Of a DNA stretch of 64,000 nt, positions 21,570 through 32,376 are shown one piece after another. Location of the stretch: assembly GCA_016719855.1 (NCBI GenBank), contig JADJYH010000010.1, positions 62,001-126,000 on the forward strand, read 5' to 3'. The stretch comes from Saprospiraceae bacterium (GTDB taxonomy: Bacteria; Bacteroidota; Bacteroidia; Chitinophagales; Saprospiraceae). The notes under the pieces are model-generated. The model saw only the letters and a list, made by a program, of their open reading frames with translations, made no database searches and was not told the DNA's origin. The first letter of the stretch is position 1. Each line of letters begins with the position of its first letter. Position numbers and translations under genes: made by a program.

Positions 21570-24500
21570 ATGAAACAGAACAAATCCTCCCGATTGGGTG
21601 CCTTGTGGACGTTTTTAATCGTCCTTTTTTCCCAAATCCCGGCGCAAGCTGGGCTGATTACTTGTGGCGACAACCTCAATTTGTCCCCCTCCGTCGGCTG
21701 TATGGTCACGGCGGATGCCGACTTTGTTATTACCACTTCTGACTGCACCGGGCCTTATTGGCTCGTTGCCAAAGAACTGGATGGCGACACCATCGTTTGG
21801 GGTGTTGGCACCATCAGTTTTGACGCGACGGCTTACCTCGGTACCACCATTACCATTCAGGTGAAGGACATCCCCTCCGGTAATGCCTGCGAGAGCGACT
21901 ACGATGTTTATGATGGCCAATTTCCCAGCATTACCTGCCCGATGGACACGGTTGGTTGTACCGCTTCGCTAGACCCCAGCGACCTGAAGGACGTGATTTC
22001 TAGCGACAACTGCGGCGTTGACACCCTGTTTTATCAGGATATTGTGATAGGGCCAAGCTGTCTTTTTATGCCTGCGGCATTTATTGCCAGGGTAGACAGG
22101 ACATGGACGGTGCAGGATATTTACGGCAATGAAACTTCTTGTGTGCAAAACATCCTGATACGCCGGGCAGACACTTCAATGGTCCAAATTCCAGCGGATA
22201 TTACCATTGAATGTACGGCATCAACCCACCCCGATTCCACAGGCCGACCCACGATCAACGGTTTGCCAATCGTCAACGGCGGGCTATGCAACATGAACGT
22301 TTCCTACACCGACTTGGAAATACCATCGGATTGTGGAACGAGGCCGATACTCCGCCGATGGGTGGTCAGCGACAACTGCATCATTGCTGACGTAAAAATT
22401 GAAACACAGGTCATCCTCCTTCAGGACATTGAGCCGCCTGTCTTCACGGGCTGTGGGGACTCGCTGTTTTACCAAACCGACGTTGGCGTTTGCAATACCG
22501 ATATCATGGTTGACATGCCGAACGTTACGGACAATTGCAGCGAATTTGCCGTGCAGGCGAGCATTCCCGGCTTTCCGGTGACGACTGATTTTACCTTTCA
22601 GAACGTCCCAAAAGGCATGCACCTCGTCACTTTTGTGGCAACGGACAGCTGTGGAAATATTTCGGCACCGTGTACCAGAAAAATATTTGTCATTGACAAT
22701 GAAACGCCAACGGCCATTTGCAAAAACTTCCCGGTAGTAGCCCTTCCCTCCAACGGCACGGTAGCCATTCTGGCCAGTGTGTTCAACGCGGGCAGCTACG
22801 ACAACTGCCCTGGCCCGCTGGTGTACACCGGCAGCCGTGACGGTGTAATCTTTGCGCCAACCGTGACCTTTACCTGTGCCGATGCCGGTGATACGATCAT
22901 GGTTTTCATCAAAGTGGCGGAGTCGGCAAACCCAGCCTCCTTCAACACTTGCATGACACAGGTATTGGTGCAGGACAAAATTCCGCCCGGCATAACTTGC
23001 CCACCAGACCTGACCATCCAATGTACTGCCGACTATTCCGACCTGTCGGTGTTTGGCAGCCCGTTCGTGTACGACCCCTGCGGCTTCACCCTTGAGGTTG
23101 ATTCGACGATTGACATCCAAAACTGCGGTGTGGGCACCATCATCAGGGAGTTTACGGCAACGGACTCCAGCGGAAACAGCAGCAGTTGCACACAGGTGAT
23201 TACCGTGATAAATTCAATGCCGTACAACGGTCAGGGCATCGTTTGGCCACTGGACACCATGCTCGTAAACTATTGCAGCGGCCCTGGACTTCTTGGCCCG
23301 GCAAACCTGCCAGCGCCCTACAATTTCCCGGTGACGCCAACGACGAGCTGCGCCATGCTGGCAACGAACTACACCGACCAATTTTTCGACATTTCCTCCC
23401 CGGCCTGCTACAAAATCGTGCGAACCTGGAAGGTGATTGACTGGTGTCAGTACAACCCCGCTAACCCTTACGTGGGCATTTGGAAGCACCAACAAATAAT
23501 TGCGGTGGTGGACAACGTGTCCCCCGTCATCACATTTTGTCCAACCGACACGATAGTGAGCGTGGGCTTGGACTGCAATTTGGCCAACGCTGTTTTCTTT
23601 CCGGTAACGGCCACCGATTGCAGCCCCGAAATCACGTTTACCAACAACTCCCCCTACGCCACGAGCGGTGCCGATGCAAGCGGGCTGTACCCGCAAGGTC
23701 AATACCCCATCATCGTCACAGCGGAGGATGGTTGCGGCAACAAGTCCACCTGCCAGTTCACCCTGACCGTGACTGACCTGAAGCCCCCAACGCCCTACTG
23801 CAACACCGGCATCGTCGCCGAATTGCAGGCGATGGGCGGGCAAATCATGGCCTTCGTGCAAGCGGAACAGTTCAACGACAACAGCTACGACAACTGCTCT
23901 GACCAGAGCGACCTCGACTATACCATCCGGCTCGTGGGCGACCCTAACCCACCGACTGACGCGCTGTTTTTTGATTGCGAGGACATCGGCGAGTACTTGG
24001 TGGAGGTATGGGTGACGGATGAGGCTGGCAACGGCGACTTCTGTGTGACGAGCGTGTTCATCCAAGACAACATGGACCTCTGTCCGTTCATGGACGATAC
24101 GCTGGTGGTCAATGGCGCTTCGATTGAAGGCATCGTGGAGTCCATGATGGGCGAGGAGATGCCAGAAGTGGAGGTGGCCGCAGCCAACACGGGCATGATG
24201 GCCGAAACTGACGACACGGGCGTTTATGAAATCAACGGCCTTCAACAAGGCGGCAGCTACACCATTGCTCCGCAAAAAGACGTGTCGCCGCTCAACGGTG
24301 TCACCAGTTTTGACCTGGTACTGATGACCAGCCACGTACTCGGCACAGCGCCGTTCAATTCGCCGTACAAGCTCATCGCCGCAGATGCCAATCGCAGCGG
24401 GGCGGTAACAACGCTCGATATTTTGGAGGTGCGCAAACTGATTTTGCACATGTACGACGATTTCCCGAACAACACCTCGTGGCGCTTTGTCCCGAAAAAC

Positions 24501-25355
24501 TATGTGTTCCCGAATCCTGCGAACCCGTTCACGCCCACCTTCCCGGAGGCGCTGAACCTGACCATTGGGCAACAAACTCCCGATGCGGATTTCGTTGGGA
24601 TAAAAATCGGTGACGTGAACGGCAGCGCCTACCTGGGCCTGACGGGCGACGATACCGAGGGACGCACCAGCGCCATCCTGCCTTTCGTCACCGACGACCG
24701 GGAGCTGGTGGCTGGCGAGGAAATCACCGTGCCGATAAAAACAACGACCGCAAGCGACCTGCTTGCCATACAATTTACATTAGAATTTGAAACTGACGAT
24801 CTGGAATTGCGGGGCTATGAAAAGGGCGTGCTGCCGTCGCTGGGCGATGATGCCTTCGGCAAATCGCTGCTCGGGCAGGGAGTCCTCACTGCGGCTTGGT
24901 TCAATCCGACACCAGCCGCACTGAAAAAGGACGACGCCCTTTTCAACCTCCGTTTTTTGGTGAAAAAGCCGGGCCGCCTGAGCGAAATGCTCTCGATGAC
25001 CGCCCGCTACACCGATGCTCTGGCTTACCAAACTGATGGCCAGCCATCGAAACCAGTACTCGAATTTTCAAATCAAAATGACCTGCAAACCAGCGCCGGG
25101 TTCCAACTGTACCAAAACCAGCCTAATCCATTCAAGCAATCCACCCGCATCGGCTTCACGCTGCCAGAGCGGGGTGACGCCAAGCTGACCATCTACGACA
25201 CGGACGGTCGGGTGCTGAAGGCCATCCAACGCAGCTTTGACAAGGGCTACAACGAAGTGGCCGTCGAACGTTCCGAACTGCAATCGGGTGGGGTGGTGTA
25301 CTACAAGCTGGAAACGCCGTCGCACACGGCGGTGAAGAAGATGATATTGTTGTAA
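21570..25355 (+). CDS. Large T9SS surface protein C: HYR-like units, dockerin-like, cohesin-like and sorting domains
   Basis: An intact 1261-residue relative of A, B and D. The signal peptide ends near PAQAG. Cys-rich units follow, with PxxIxC starts, DNCxG pairs and one strict YKIVRTWKVIDWC motif. Then come TPYCNTGIVAEL, VWVTDEAGNGDFC, a short regulatory-like unit, dockerin-like loops (ADANRSGAVTTLDILEVRKL, residues about 910-970), a cohesin-like domain (about 1044-1168) and a type A sorting domain (YQNQPNPFKQSTRIGFTLPE). It has no near-identical block shared with A or B and no preceding small secreted gene. The continuous frame makes it the best reference for judging the breaks in the other three. 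Confidence 0.85.
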   Translation: MKQNKSSRLGALWTFLIVLFSQIPAQAGLITCGDNLNLSPSVGCMVTADADFVITTSDCTGPYWLVAKELDGDTIVWGVGTISFDATAYLGTTITIQVKDIPSGNACESDYDVYDGQFPSITCPMDTVGCTASLDPSDLKDVISSDNCGVDTLFYQDIVIGPSCLFMPAAFIARVDRTWTVQDIYGNETSCVQNILIRRADTSMVQIPADITIECTASTHPDSTGRPTINGLPIVNGGLCNMNVSYTDLEIPSDCGTRPILRRWVVSDNCIIADVKIETQVILLQDIEPPVFTGCGDSLFYQTDVGVCNTDIMVDMPNVTDNCSEFAVQASIPGFPVTTDFTFQNVPKGMHLVTFVATDSCGNISAPCTRKIFVIDNETPTAICKNFPVVALPSNGTVAILASVFNAGSYDNCPGPLVYTGSRDGVIFAPTVTFTCADAGDTIMVFIKVAESANPASFNTCMTQVLVQDKIPPGITCPPDLTIQCTADYSDLSVFGSPFVYDPCGFTLEVDSTIDIQNCGVGTIIREFTATDSSGNSSSCTQVITVINSMPYNGQGIVWPLDTMLVNYCSGPGLLGPANLPAPYNFPVTPTTSCAMLATNYTDQFFDISSPACYKIVRTWKVIDWCQYNPANPYVGIWKHQQIIAVVDNVSPVITFCPTDTIVSVGLDCNLANAVFFPVTATDCSPEITFTNNSPYATSGADASGLYPQGQYPIIVTAEDGCGNKSTCQFTLTVTDLKPPTPYCNTGIVAELQAMGGQIMAFVQAEQFNDNSYDNCSDQSDLDYTIRLVGDPNPPTDALFFDCEDIGEYLVEVWVTDEAGNGDFCVTSVFIQDNMDLCPFMDDTLVVNGASIEGIVESMMGEEMPEVEVAAANTGMMAETDDTGVYEINGLQQGGSYTIAPQKDVSPLNGVTSFDLVLMTSHVLGTAPFNSPYKLIAADANRSGAVTTLDILEVRKLILHMYDDFPNNTSWRFVPKNYVFPNPANPFTPTFPEALNLTIGQQTPDADFVGIKIGDVNGSAYLGLTGDDTEGRTSAILPFVTDDRELVAGEEITVPIKTTTASDLLAIQFTLEFETDDLELRGYEKGVLPSLGDDAFGKSLLGQGVLTAAWFNPTPAALKKDDALFNLRFLVKKPGRLSEMLSMTARYTDALAYQTDGQPSKPVLEFSNQNDLQTSAGFQLYQNQPNPFKQSTRIGFTLPERGDAKLTIYDTDGRVLKAIQRSFDKGYNEVAVERSELQSGGVVYYKLETPSHTAVKKMILL

Positions 25356-25424
25356 GTTCTCAGTTCGATAGGTGGCAGTTTGCAGTCCCAGACTGCCCAC
25401 TGCCACCTGACGAACTGCCATCTC

Positions 25425-25467
25425 AAAAACTCCCCTGTCAACTACCGTTGGCAGGGGAGTTTTTATA
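25425..25467 (+). terminator. Rho-independent terminator of gene C
   Basis: AAAAACTCCCCTGTCAAC pairs with GTTGGCAGGGGAGTTTTT with one G-T pair. A weaker inverted pair (GGTGGCAGT/ACTGCCACC) precedes it. Confidence 0.8.
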
Positions 25468-25789
25468 TTAAAATAATTGTGAAAACATTTTGAAATTAGT
25501 GCAGAGTTATTACCTTTGCCCAACTTGAACGAACCGATTTTATAATCCGTAACCGATTTTCCCATGAAAAGTATTATCCAAAACTTCGTACACTCGTTTT
25601 CCGCATTCTTACTTCATCTTTTTTTTCCTGAAAATTTCAAGGCCAAACCAGTCATTTTGAACGCTTCGTGAAGCGCTTCTAGGCCATTGTTTTATCTACC
25701 CTTTTTACATATAGATTCAGCTAATTGCAGGATGCAATGAACAGGGCAAAGCCTTGCTGATGCTATCGTTTTAACTGCACACCGTGTTT

Positions 25790-25890
25790 AGTTATTGAGC
25801 GATTGAGTTATTGTGATATTGAGTTATTGGGTTATTTCGATAATGGTATATGCCCCTATAACTCAATACCCCAATAACTCAATAACCCAA
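25790..25890. repeat. GAGTTATTG repeats arranged as an inverted repeat
   Basis: Short iterations of GAGTTATTG(G) at 25793-25835 are mirrored by CAATAACTC units at 25859-25888. The intergenic stretch 25468-26140 contains no credible gene. A TATAATCC-type element stands near 25541. Confidence 0.55.
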
Positions 25891-26140
25891 TTTCCCAGCC
25901 CACACATTTACTGGAACTAAGCTCCGGGCATCCTTTCGTTGCCCCGGCGACATGTTGGAGGAAGGCTTTTTCGTTGGGCGCTGCGCCTGAACGGTTATTT
26001 TTTTATTGGGCTTGCTATTAACAAATTATAATTCCAATAGCTTGATTTTCAATTGGTTGAGTAAAAAACTGCCAATGAAAATTGAACATGATTTTACACC
26101 GATTTAATTAACCGATTTACACAACAAATTCAGTAATCCG

Positions 26141-29100
26141 ATGAAAAAAACGATTACACCCGTTTGCCAAAACCGGGCATTTTTCAGTTCTTTAACCAAA
26201 ACGTCCGCTTTTTCCAGTGCCTACAAGCACCTAATCCTACAAGGCAGCCTAATCCTCTTTTTAGGACTTTCGGCGGCCACGACACTCGACGCACAGTGCA
26301 GCATGGCCTGTTCTGGTTCCACCAACGTATCGCTACCAGCCACCTGCCAGGGCACGATTCTTTACAACATGATACTGCAAAACCCGACCAACTGCTCGCC
26401 CAACGGGCCTTCGGCCTTCGAGGTGACGGTCATGGACCTGAGCAATTTTACGATACCCACGAGTCCGGTGGTCAACAGCGACTATATCGGCCAGACATTG
26501 ATTGCAAAAGTGAAGCATATCGCTTCAGGAAACTCCTGCTGGGGCTACATCAACATCGAAGACAAACTAGCGCCCACACTCACCTGTCCAGCAAACGTAG
26601 TGGTGGCCTGCACAGCGCCAACCACCCCGGCTACCACTGGCACGGCCACCGCTACGGACTGCTCCGATTTTGCCATCAGCTACACCAGCCAAACGCAGGT
26701 GCTGGGTTGCAACGGCACCACCTACTCCGCCATCATCACCCGCACTTGGTTGGCGGTGGATGCGGGCGGCTACGCCAGCTCGTGCATGCAGACCATCAGC
26801 ATCCTGAAACCAACGGTGGCCAACATCACCTGGCCACCGCACTACGACGGTTTCGGTGCGCCAATGCTCGACTGCGTGAACCCGAACACCACGCCCGCCA
26901 ATACCGGTGCCCCTAGCATCGGCGGCTACCCGATACCCAACGGCACGGGCTACTGCAACATGTCCGTCACGTACAGCGACCAGACCATCCCGCTCTGCCA
27001 GGCCAGCTACAAAATCCTGCGCACCTGGACCGTGGTGAACTGGTGTACCAGTACCATCCAGTACTATACGCAGATTATTGCGGTAAAAGACACCCACCCG
27101 CCCACGCTCACTTGTCCCGCCGACCTGACCGCTGGAACGACCTCTGCCACGCAGTGCAAGGCCACGGTGATACTGCCGCCGGTGGGCATTTCCGATGATT
27201 GCTCCACCAGTTTCACCGTCACCATCAACACGCCCGCAGGGCAGGTGCAGGGCAACGGCGGCGTCATCAACAACGTCAGTCCCGGCATTTACACCATCAC
27301 CTACAACGTGACGGACGGCTGCGGCAACACGGCCTCCTGCACCATGAAACTGACCGTGGTGGACGACGACTCGCCCACCATGATTTGCACCCAGTACACT
27401 GTGGTGACGCTCAACAGCAACGGCGTGGCGCTCGTTTACCCCAACGCCTTCAACAGCGGCAGCTACGATAATTGCAGCCAAGTGGCGCTCACCGTGCGCC
27501 GAATGACGGCGGCTTGCGGCACACAGCCAGTTTATGGACCTTCGGTGAAATTCTGCTGCGACGACGTGGGCAGCAACGTGACCGTGCAGATGCTCGGCAC
27601 CGACGCCAGCGGCAACACCAACTCCTGCATGGTGACGGTTCACGTGACCGACAACTCGCAGCCTGCCATTCTTTGCCCACAAAACATCACCATCAACTGC
27701 ACGCAAGACCCGCTCAACCTGAGCCTCACGGGACAGGCCACGGCCACAGCGGCCTGCGGAACGCCCGTCATCACCTACACCGATGCCAGCAACCTCAACA
27801 TGTGCGACGTGGGAACCATCGTGCGCACTTGGAAGGCGACACTGGGCAACGGCAACTCAAGCATCTGCAACCAAATAATCACATCGGTGGACAACACCCC
27901 CGTGACCGTCATTTTTCCGCCAAACTACGCCGTGACAACGGGCTGCGTTGACCTGAACGACCTCGCACCGGGCAACCTGCCGCCGCCGTACAACGCCCCT
28001 GCGACCACCAGCGATTGCGAGCTGTTGGCCACCAATTTCACCGACCAGGTGTTCACCGTTTCAGGCCCGGCCTGCTTCAAAATCGTGCGTACCTGGAAGG
28101 TTATCAACTGGTGTACCTACGTGCCTGGCGGCAATACGGGAATATGGGAAGGAGCGCAAATCATCATGGTGACGGACAATGCAGCGCCGACTTTTACCTG
28201 CCCTGCCAACATGGTCGTACCGGTAGATACCAACTGCAAGGCCAGTTTTACGCTGCCGCAAGTGACCAATATCCAGGACTGCAGCCAGAACGTGACCGTG
28301 ACCGTGACGAGCAGCTTCGGCAACGGCTACGGGCCGTTCACGAACGTGAACCCCGGGAGCTACACGGCTAACTACGCCATCTCAGACGGCTGTGGCAACA
28401 CGGGAACTTGTTCAATTACTATTTTGGTAAAAGATGACAAAAAACCAACGCCCTACTGCAAGAACGGCCTCATCATCGAGCTGATGCAGACGGGCATGGT
28501 GACGACCTGGGCCAGTGATTTCGACGCCGGTAGCTTCGACAATTGTCCCGGAACCCTGCTCCTGTCTTTTCACCGAACATCAACGACACCGGTGCTACGT
28601 TCGACTGCGATGACCTCGGCCAGCAGCCCATCGAACTCTGGGTGACGGATGCGAGCGGCAACCAAGACTTCTGTTCCACCTTCCTCATCGTGCAAGACAA
28701 CATGAATTTTTGTGGTGGCACTCCGCTCTACGCGGGCGTTGGCGGTGCCGTCACCAACGAGGCGGGCTTCAACGTGCAGAACGTTCACATCGGCCTCAAC
28801 GACCCGTTGTCGCAGTCGGCAATGACCGATGTCAGCGGCAACTTCGGCTTCCCGGCCGTGCCGCTTGGCGGCGACTACACGGTGTCGCCAGAAAAGGACA
28901 CGAACCTGCTGAACGGCGTGACCACCTTCGACATGGTGCTCATCAAGCGCCATATCCTCGGCAACGACACGCTCGATACGCCCTACAAATTCATCGCTGC
29001 CGACGCCAACCACTCCAACACGGTGACGACCTACGACATCGTGGAAATCCAGAAGGCGGTGCTGCATATCACCGATGCGTTTGCCAACAACCAATCGTGG

Positions 29101-29976
29101 CGCTTTGTGGATGCGGGCTACTCGTTCCCTAACCCGCTCAACCCGTTCGTGGAGGTGTTCCCAGAAGTTTACAACATCAACGATTTTGGTGGAAACATGG
29201 ACGCCGTGGATTTTGTGGCCATAAAAATTGGTGACGTGAACGGCAACGCCGCTCCAAACGACTTCGACGTTCCCGCCGAGGAGCGCAGCGGACAGACGCT
29301 CCTGCTTTCGGTGCGTGACGAGGCGCTGCAACCCGGCCAGGAGCAGCGGGTTGATTTTACGGTAAAAAACTTCAAGGAAATCGTGGGCTACCAGTTCACG
29401 CTGCGGTTTGATTCGGAACTGCTTGATTTTCAGCGTGTTGAATCAGGCGAGCTGGCATCGGTGAGCGAGGCCAACTTCGGTTTCCGGCTCCTCGACGAGG
29501 GCGTTTTGACCACTTCGTGGAACGATGCCACACCCAACAGCCTACAGGACGATGCCGTGCTTTTCAGCCTTGTTTTCACGGCACAACAAAGCGGAAGCCT
29601 CTCGCAAGCACTTCGTATCAGTTCCGACTACACGCAAGCAGAAGCCTATTTTGAAAATGGCGAGTTGCTTGATTTGGAATTGAATTTCGGCAGCAGTTCA
29701 TCTAATGTCTATAGTCTATTATCTAATGTCTTGGCTAAGCCCAACCCATTCAGCGAAACCACCACCATTGGATTCACGCTCCCCGAAGCGCAGGAAGCAA
29801 CCCTGTCCGTGTATGACGCCGCCGGAAGGCTGGTGAAGACGCAGCAATGCAGTTTCGTCGCAGGCTACAACGAGTTGAAAATCAGCAGGTTGGATTTGCC
29901 GATGACTGGCACTTATTTCTTCCGCCTTCAAACGGCGCACGAGGTGGCGACTGGCAAACTGGTGCTAGTGAATTGA
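26141..29976 (+). CDS. Large T9SS surface protein D: HYR-like units, dockerin-like, cohesin-like and sorting domains (one frameshift)
   Basis: About 1279 codons. A hydrophobic segment near residues 30-45 and a cleavage-like LDAQC form the export signal. Cys-rich units include YKILRTWTVVNWC and FKIVRTWKVINWC. Then TPYCKNGLIIEL, WASDFDAGSFDNCPG, a regulatory-like unit, dockerin-like loops (ADANHSNTVTTYDIVEIQKA), a cohesin-like domain (nt 29310-29690) and a type A sorting domain (KPNPFSETTTIGFTLPE). The frame breaks at 28567-28570, where TTTT would need to be five Ts to read LLLSFSPNINDTG in line with A and B. The downstream part is open to 29976. Confidence 0.8.
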
Positions 29977-29995
29977 AAATGGAGATTAAAAAACT

Positions 29996-30178
29996 CAAGT
30001 TGTGACCCGTTCCGTAGGAACGACATCTTTGTAGCATTTTGCCATGCCTACCGTTTCCGTTCCGTAGGAACGGCATCTGAGATGCGCAAGATGCCGTTCC
30101 TACGGAACGGAAACCAAGGTGTTTGGCCGTTTCTACAAAGATGTCGTTCCTACGGAACGGGGTCGCAACTTGAGTTGA
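29996..30178. repeat. Four-fold CCGTTCCGTAGGAACGG palindrome cluster
   Basis: The palindrome CCGTTCCGTAGGAACGRCATCT appears at about 30009 and 30059, and in reverse orientation near 30091 and 30141. The outer copies extend the symmetry with CTTTGTAG and CTACAAAG and with flanking CAAGTTGTGACC and GGTCGCAACTTGAG. A relative occurs at about 34958 and a looser one at 61785-61890. It is a mobile palindrome family with no coding content. Confidence 0.75.
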
Positions 30179-30319
30179 GAATTGAAAATGAAGAATGGAG
30201 TTCGAGCCTTGCGTTCGAGCTCCATTTTTGTTTTCGGCAATAAGACACCCCGGCTTCGACATTTTAGGCAACATAATTGCAACTCAAAACCGCCCTCCCC
30301 AACGCAATCCGTTTTTCCG

Positions 30320-31075
30320 ATGAAACTCAACTGGTATTCACTGCCCGCCATCGCACTGGCGCTTTCCCTTTTTGCCTGTTCCAACCAAGAAAAACCTGCA
30401 ACGGCCGCACTGGCCCCCAATGAGCCGCAGCCCAAAGTTGTTGCCGTGTCAAACGCTGCAGCACAGGCTGAACCGGTTGCAAAATCACCAGAAAACGCTG
30501 CCGCTCGCACCGCCGAGCAAATGGTGGCGGCTGGCTACAAGCGCTACGGCATCGAAAAAGGGGCGTTCATCTTCCGCATTGACGGGGCGGTGAACGGCAC
30601 GGAGCATGTCTTCTTCGACCACTGGGGATGGCGGGAGGCCAAGTACACCCGTACCACCACCGAACTCGGTACTTTCAACGAAAAAACGAATGAGGTGCAG
30701 TACCTCGAAGGTGAGCGCCGTTATGTCTATTTCCCGGAAACCAACAAGGCGCAATACTTCGACAGTCAACAAATCATGGCGATGGCCGATAAGTACCAAA
30801 CCAAGGACATGGTCGTGGTGGGCAACGAAATGCTGAAAAATATGGGCGCCGTGCCCGCTGGCAAGGCCAAGGTCGGAGAAATCGAGTGCGACGTTTGGGT
30901 CATCGAAAAGAACCGCATCCGGCTCTACATGTGGCAGGGCCTGACGATGGCCGAGGAGTCCTACGTGAACAATATCCCGATTGGCCGCCGCTGTGTGCAG
31001 GTGGAACTGGAAAAGGACATGCCGCTGGATAAGCTGCTGCTGCCGAAGGGGGCGGTGGTGGAGGAGTTGAAATAA
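30320..31075 (+). CDS. Lipoprotein of unknown function
   Basis: 251 residues. The N-terminus is a lipoprotein signal with lipobox LFAC (Cys20), followed by an Ala/Pro-rich linker. The globular part contains many aromatic and charged beta-type segments (FRIDGAVNGTEHVFFDHWGWREAKYT, cut here to show only its start FRIDGAVNGTEHVFFD; then RRYVYFPETNKAQYF and IECDVWVIEKNRIRLYMW). I do not recognise the family. ATG at 30320 is chosen because it starts the signal; the open frame upstream runs into the palindrome cluster. Confidence 0.7.
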   Translation: MKLNWYSLPAIALALSLFACSNQEKPATAALAPNEPQPKVVAVSNAAAQAEPVAKSPENAAARTAEQMVAAGYKRYGIEKGAFIFRIDGAVNGTEHVFFDHWGWREAKYTRTTTELGTFNEKTNEVQYLEGERRYVYFPETNKAQYFDSQQIMAMADKYQTKDMVVVGNEMLKNMGAVPAGKAKVGEIECDVWVIEKNRIRLYMWQGLTMAEESYVNNIPIGRRCVQVELEKDMPLDKLLLPKGAVVEELK

Positions 31076-31080
31076 AGCGA

Positions 31081-31143
31081 ATTCACCGAATTAAGCCGAA
31101 TACGGTGAATTCATTCACCGAATTTAGCTTAATTCGGTGAATT
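31081..31143. repeat. 63-bp direct repeat, left copy, bracketing the ATPase gene
   Basis: The repeat begins ATTCACCGAATTAAGCC and is itself an imperfect palindrome. It matches 32377-32439 at 62 of 63 positions. It overlaps the 3' end of the ATPase gene and encodes its last residues (EFTELS) and stop codon. Confidence 0.85.
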
Positions 31144-32305
31144 CATTGAAAATCGGGCAGGTTGTCCCAACTGCGGACGTTTCCCCGGCTGCGGGATTGG
31201 TTTTCGGTGCCCCATAAATCAGGTAGGATTGCTGTGGGTCGCTGCCTGAAATCTTGCTGAAAAAATCCAGCCCCTTGAAATAGCCCTCCTGCAAGGTTGC
31301 GCCAGCCTTTATTTCAAAAGGATAAAGTTTGGCGGCGTGTTCTACCAAAAGGTCAACTTCATTGCCCGTGTTGTCCCGCCAAAAGAACAGCGATGGGCGG
31401 CTTCCATTGTTCAGGAACCCCTTCATTACCTCCAGGATGATGAGGTTTTCGAACAGGGGGCCTTTTGCGAAATGCGTTTCCAATTGTGCTGCCGACTGGA
31501 TGCCCAACAGCGAACAGGCAAGCCCCGTGTCGTAGAAATACAGCTTCGGGGTCTTGACCAACCGCTTGTTGTAATTGGCGTGGTAGGGCTGCAAGGTGAA
31601 CACAATAAAGCTCGACTCCAAAATGGAAAGCCAACGCTTCACTGTCGGGTGCGACAGGCCCGCTGCGTTGGCAATTGCGCTCTGGTTGAACAATTGGCCG
31701 ACGTGCCCAGCACAAAGCCGCAGGAATTTGTCGAAAGCATTGAGGTCGCCCACGTTCTGCACTTGCCGCACGTCACGCTCCACGTAGGTGGAAATATAGG
31801 AAGGGTAGAAAATATCGAGCGGCACGTCTTGGTCGTAAACCCTTGGGAATGAGCCTTTTACGATGTAATCGTAGGGGGAGGCCGAGGCAAACGCTGTACC
31901 CTTCAGTTCCTTGGCCGAAAACGGCAACAGGTGGAAAACGGCCACCCGCCCTGCAAGGCTCTGCGAGATTTTTTCCATGAAAAGGAAGTTCTGCGAGCCG
32001 GTCAGCACGAAATCGCCGTTCCGCCGAGTCTCGTCCACATGTACTTGGATATAGGAAAATAGGTCGGGGGCATACTGTGCCTCGTCAATGATTAGCCCCT
32101 TGTCATTGCCCTGCTGGATGAAACGCTTAGGGTCTTCCAAGGCAAAGCGGCGGGTGGGCAGGTTCTCCAAGTTGGCGTACTGGTAATCGGGGAAAACCTG
32201 CTGGGCAAGGGTCGTTTTACCTGACTGCCTCGGCCCGGTGAGGCTTATCACGGGCATTTTGGCGGCGATGAACTGCAGCTTTTCCGCTAAGTGACGGGCT
32301 ATCAT
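31124..32305 (-). CDS. AAA ATPase with DUF4143 C-terminal domain
   Basis: 393 residues. Walker A GPRQSGKTT lies at about residues 24-32, Walker B GLIIDEAQ near 92, and sensor-like FVLTGSQNF near 118. These are typical of AAA_14. The C-terminal half is DUF4143-like, with a winged-helix-like stretch and a nuclease-like EVDLLVE followed by PFEIKAG. Such orphan ATPases are widespread and poorly characterised. The start at 32305 is followed upstream by a perfect inverted repeat (32312-32354). The gene sits between two copies of a 63-bp repeat, which suggests insertion as a unit. GC content is similar to that of the flanking core genes. Confidence 0.85.
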   Translation of the reverse strand: MIARHLAEKLQFIAAKMPVISLTGPRQSGKTTLAQQVFPDYQYANLENLPTRRFALEDPKRFIQQGNDKGLIIDEAQYAPDLFSYIQVHVDETRRNGDFVLTGSQNFLFMEKISQSLAGRVAVFHLLPFSAKELKGTAFASASPYDYIVKGSFPRVYDQDVPLDIFYPSYISTYVERDVRQVQNVGDLNAFDKFLRLCAGHVGQLFNQSAIANAAGLSHPTVKRWLSILESSFIVFTLQPYHANYNKRLVKTPKLYFYDTGLACSLLGIQSAAQLETHFAKGPLFENLIILEVMKGFLNNGSRPSLFFWRDNTGNEVDLLVEHAAKLYPFEIKAGATLQEGYFKGLDFFSKISGSDPQQSYLIYGAPKTNPAAGETSAVGTTCPIFNEFTELS

Positions 32306-32311
32306 GCGTTA

Positions 32312-32354
32312 TTTTTTTACAAATTTAGACATTGATATTCAATTTGTAAAAAAA
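32312..32354. promoter_or_regulatory. Perfect 14-bp inverted repeat at the ATPase start
   Basis: TTTTTTTACAAATT (32312-32325) and AATTTGTAAAAAAA (32341-32354) flank 15 nt, immediately upstream of the ATPase start codon on the minus strand. Position and symmetry suggest an operator, possibly autoregulatory. It could also act as a terminator-like stem for reading from either side. Confidence 0.5.
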
Positions 32355-32376
32355 TGAGATGAATTTTTGGAGAAAA

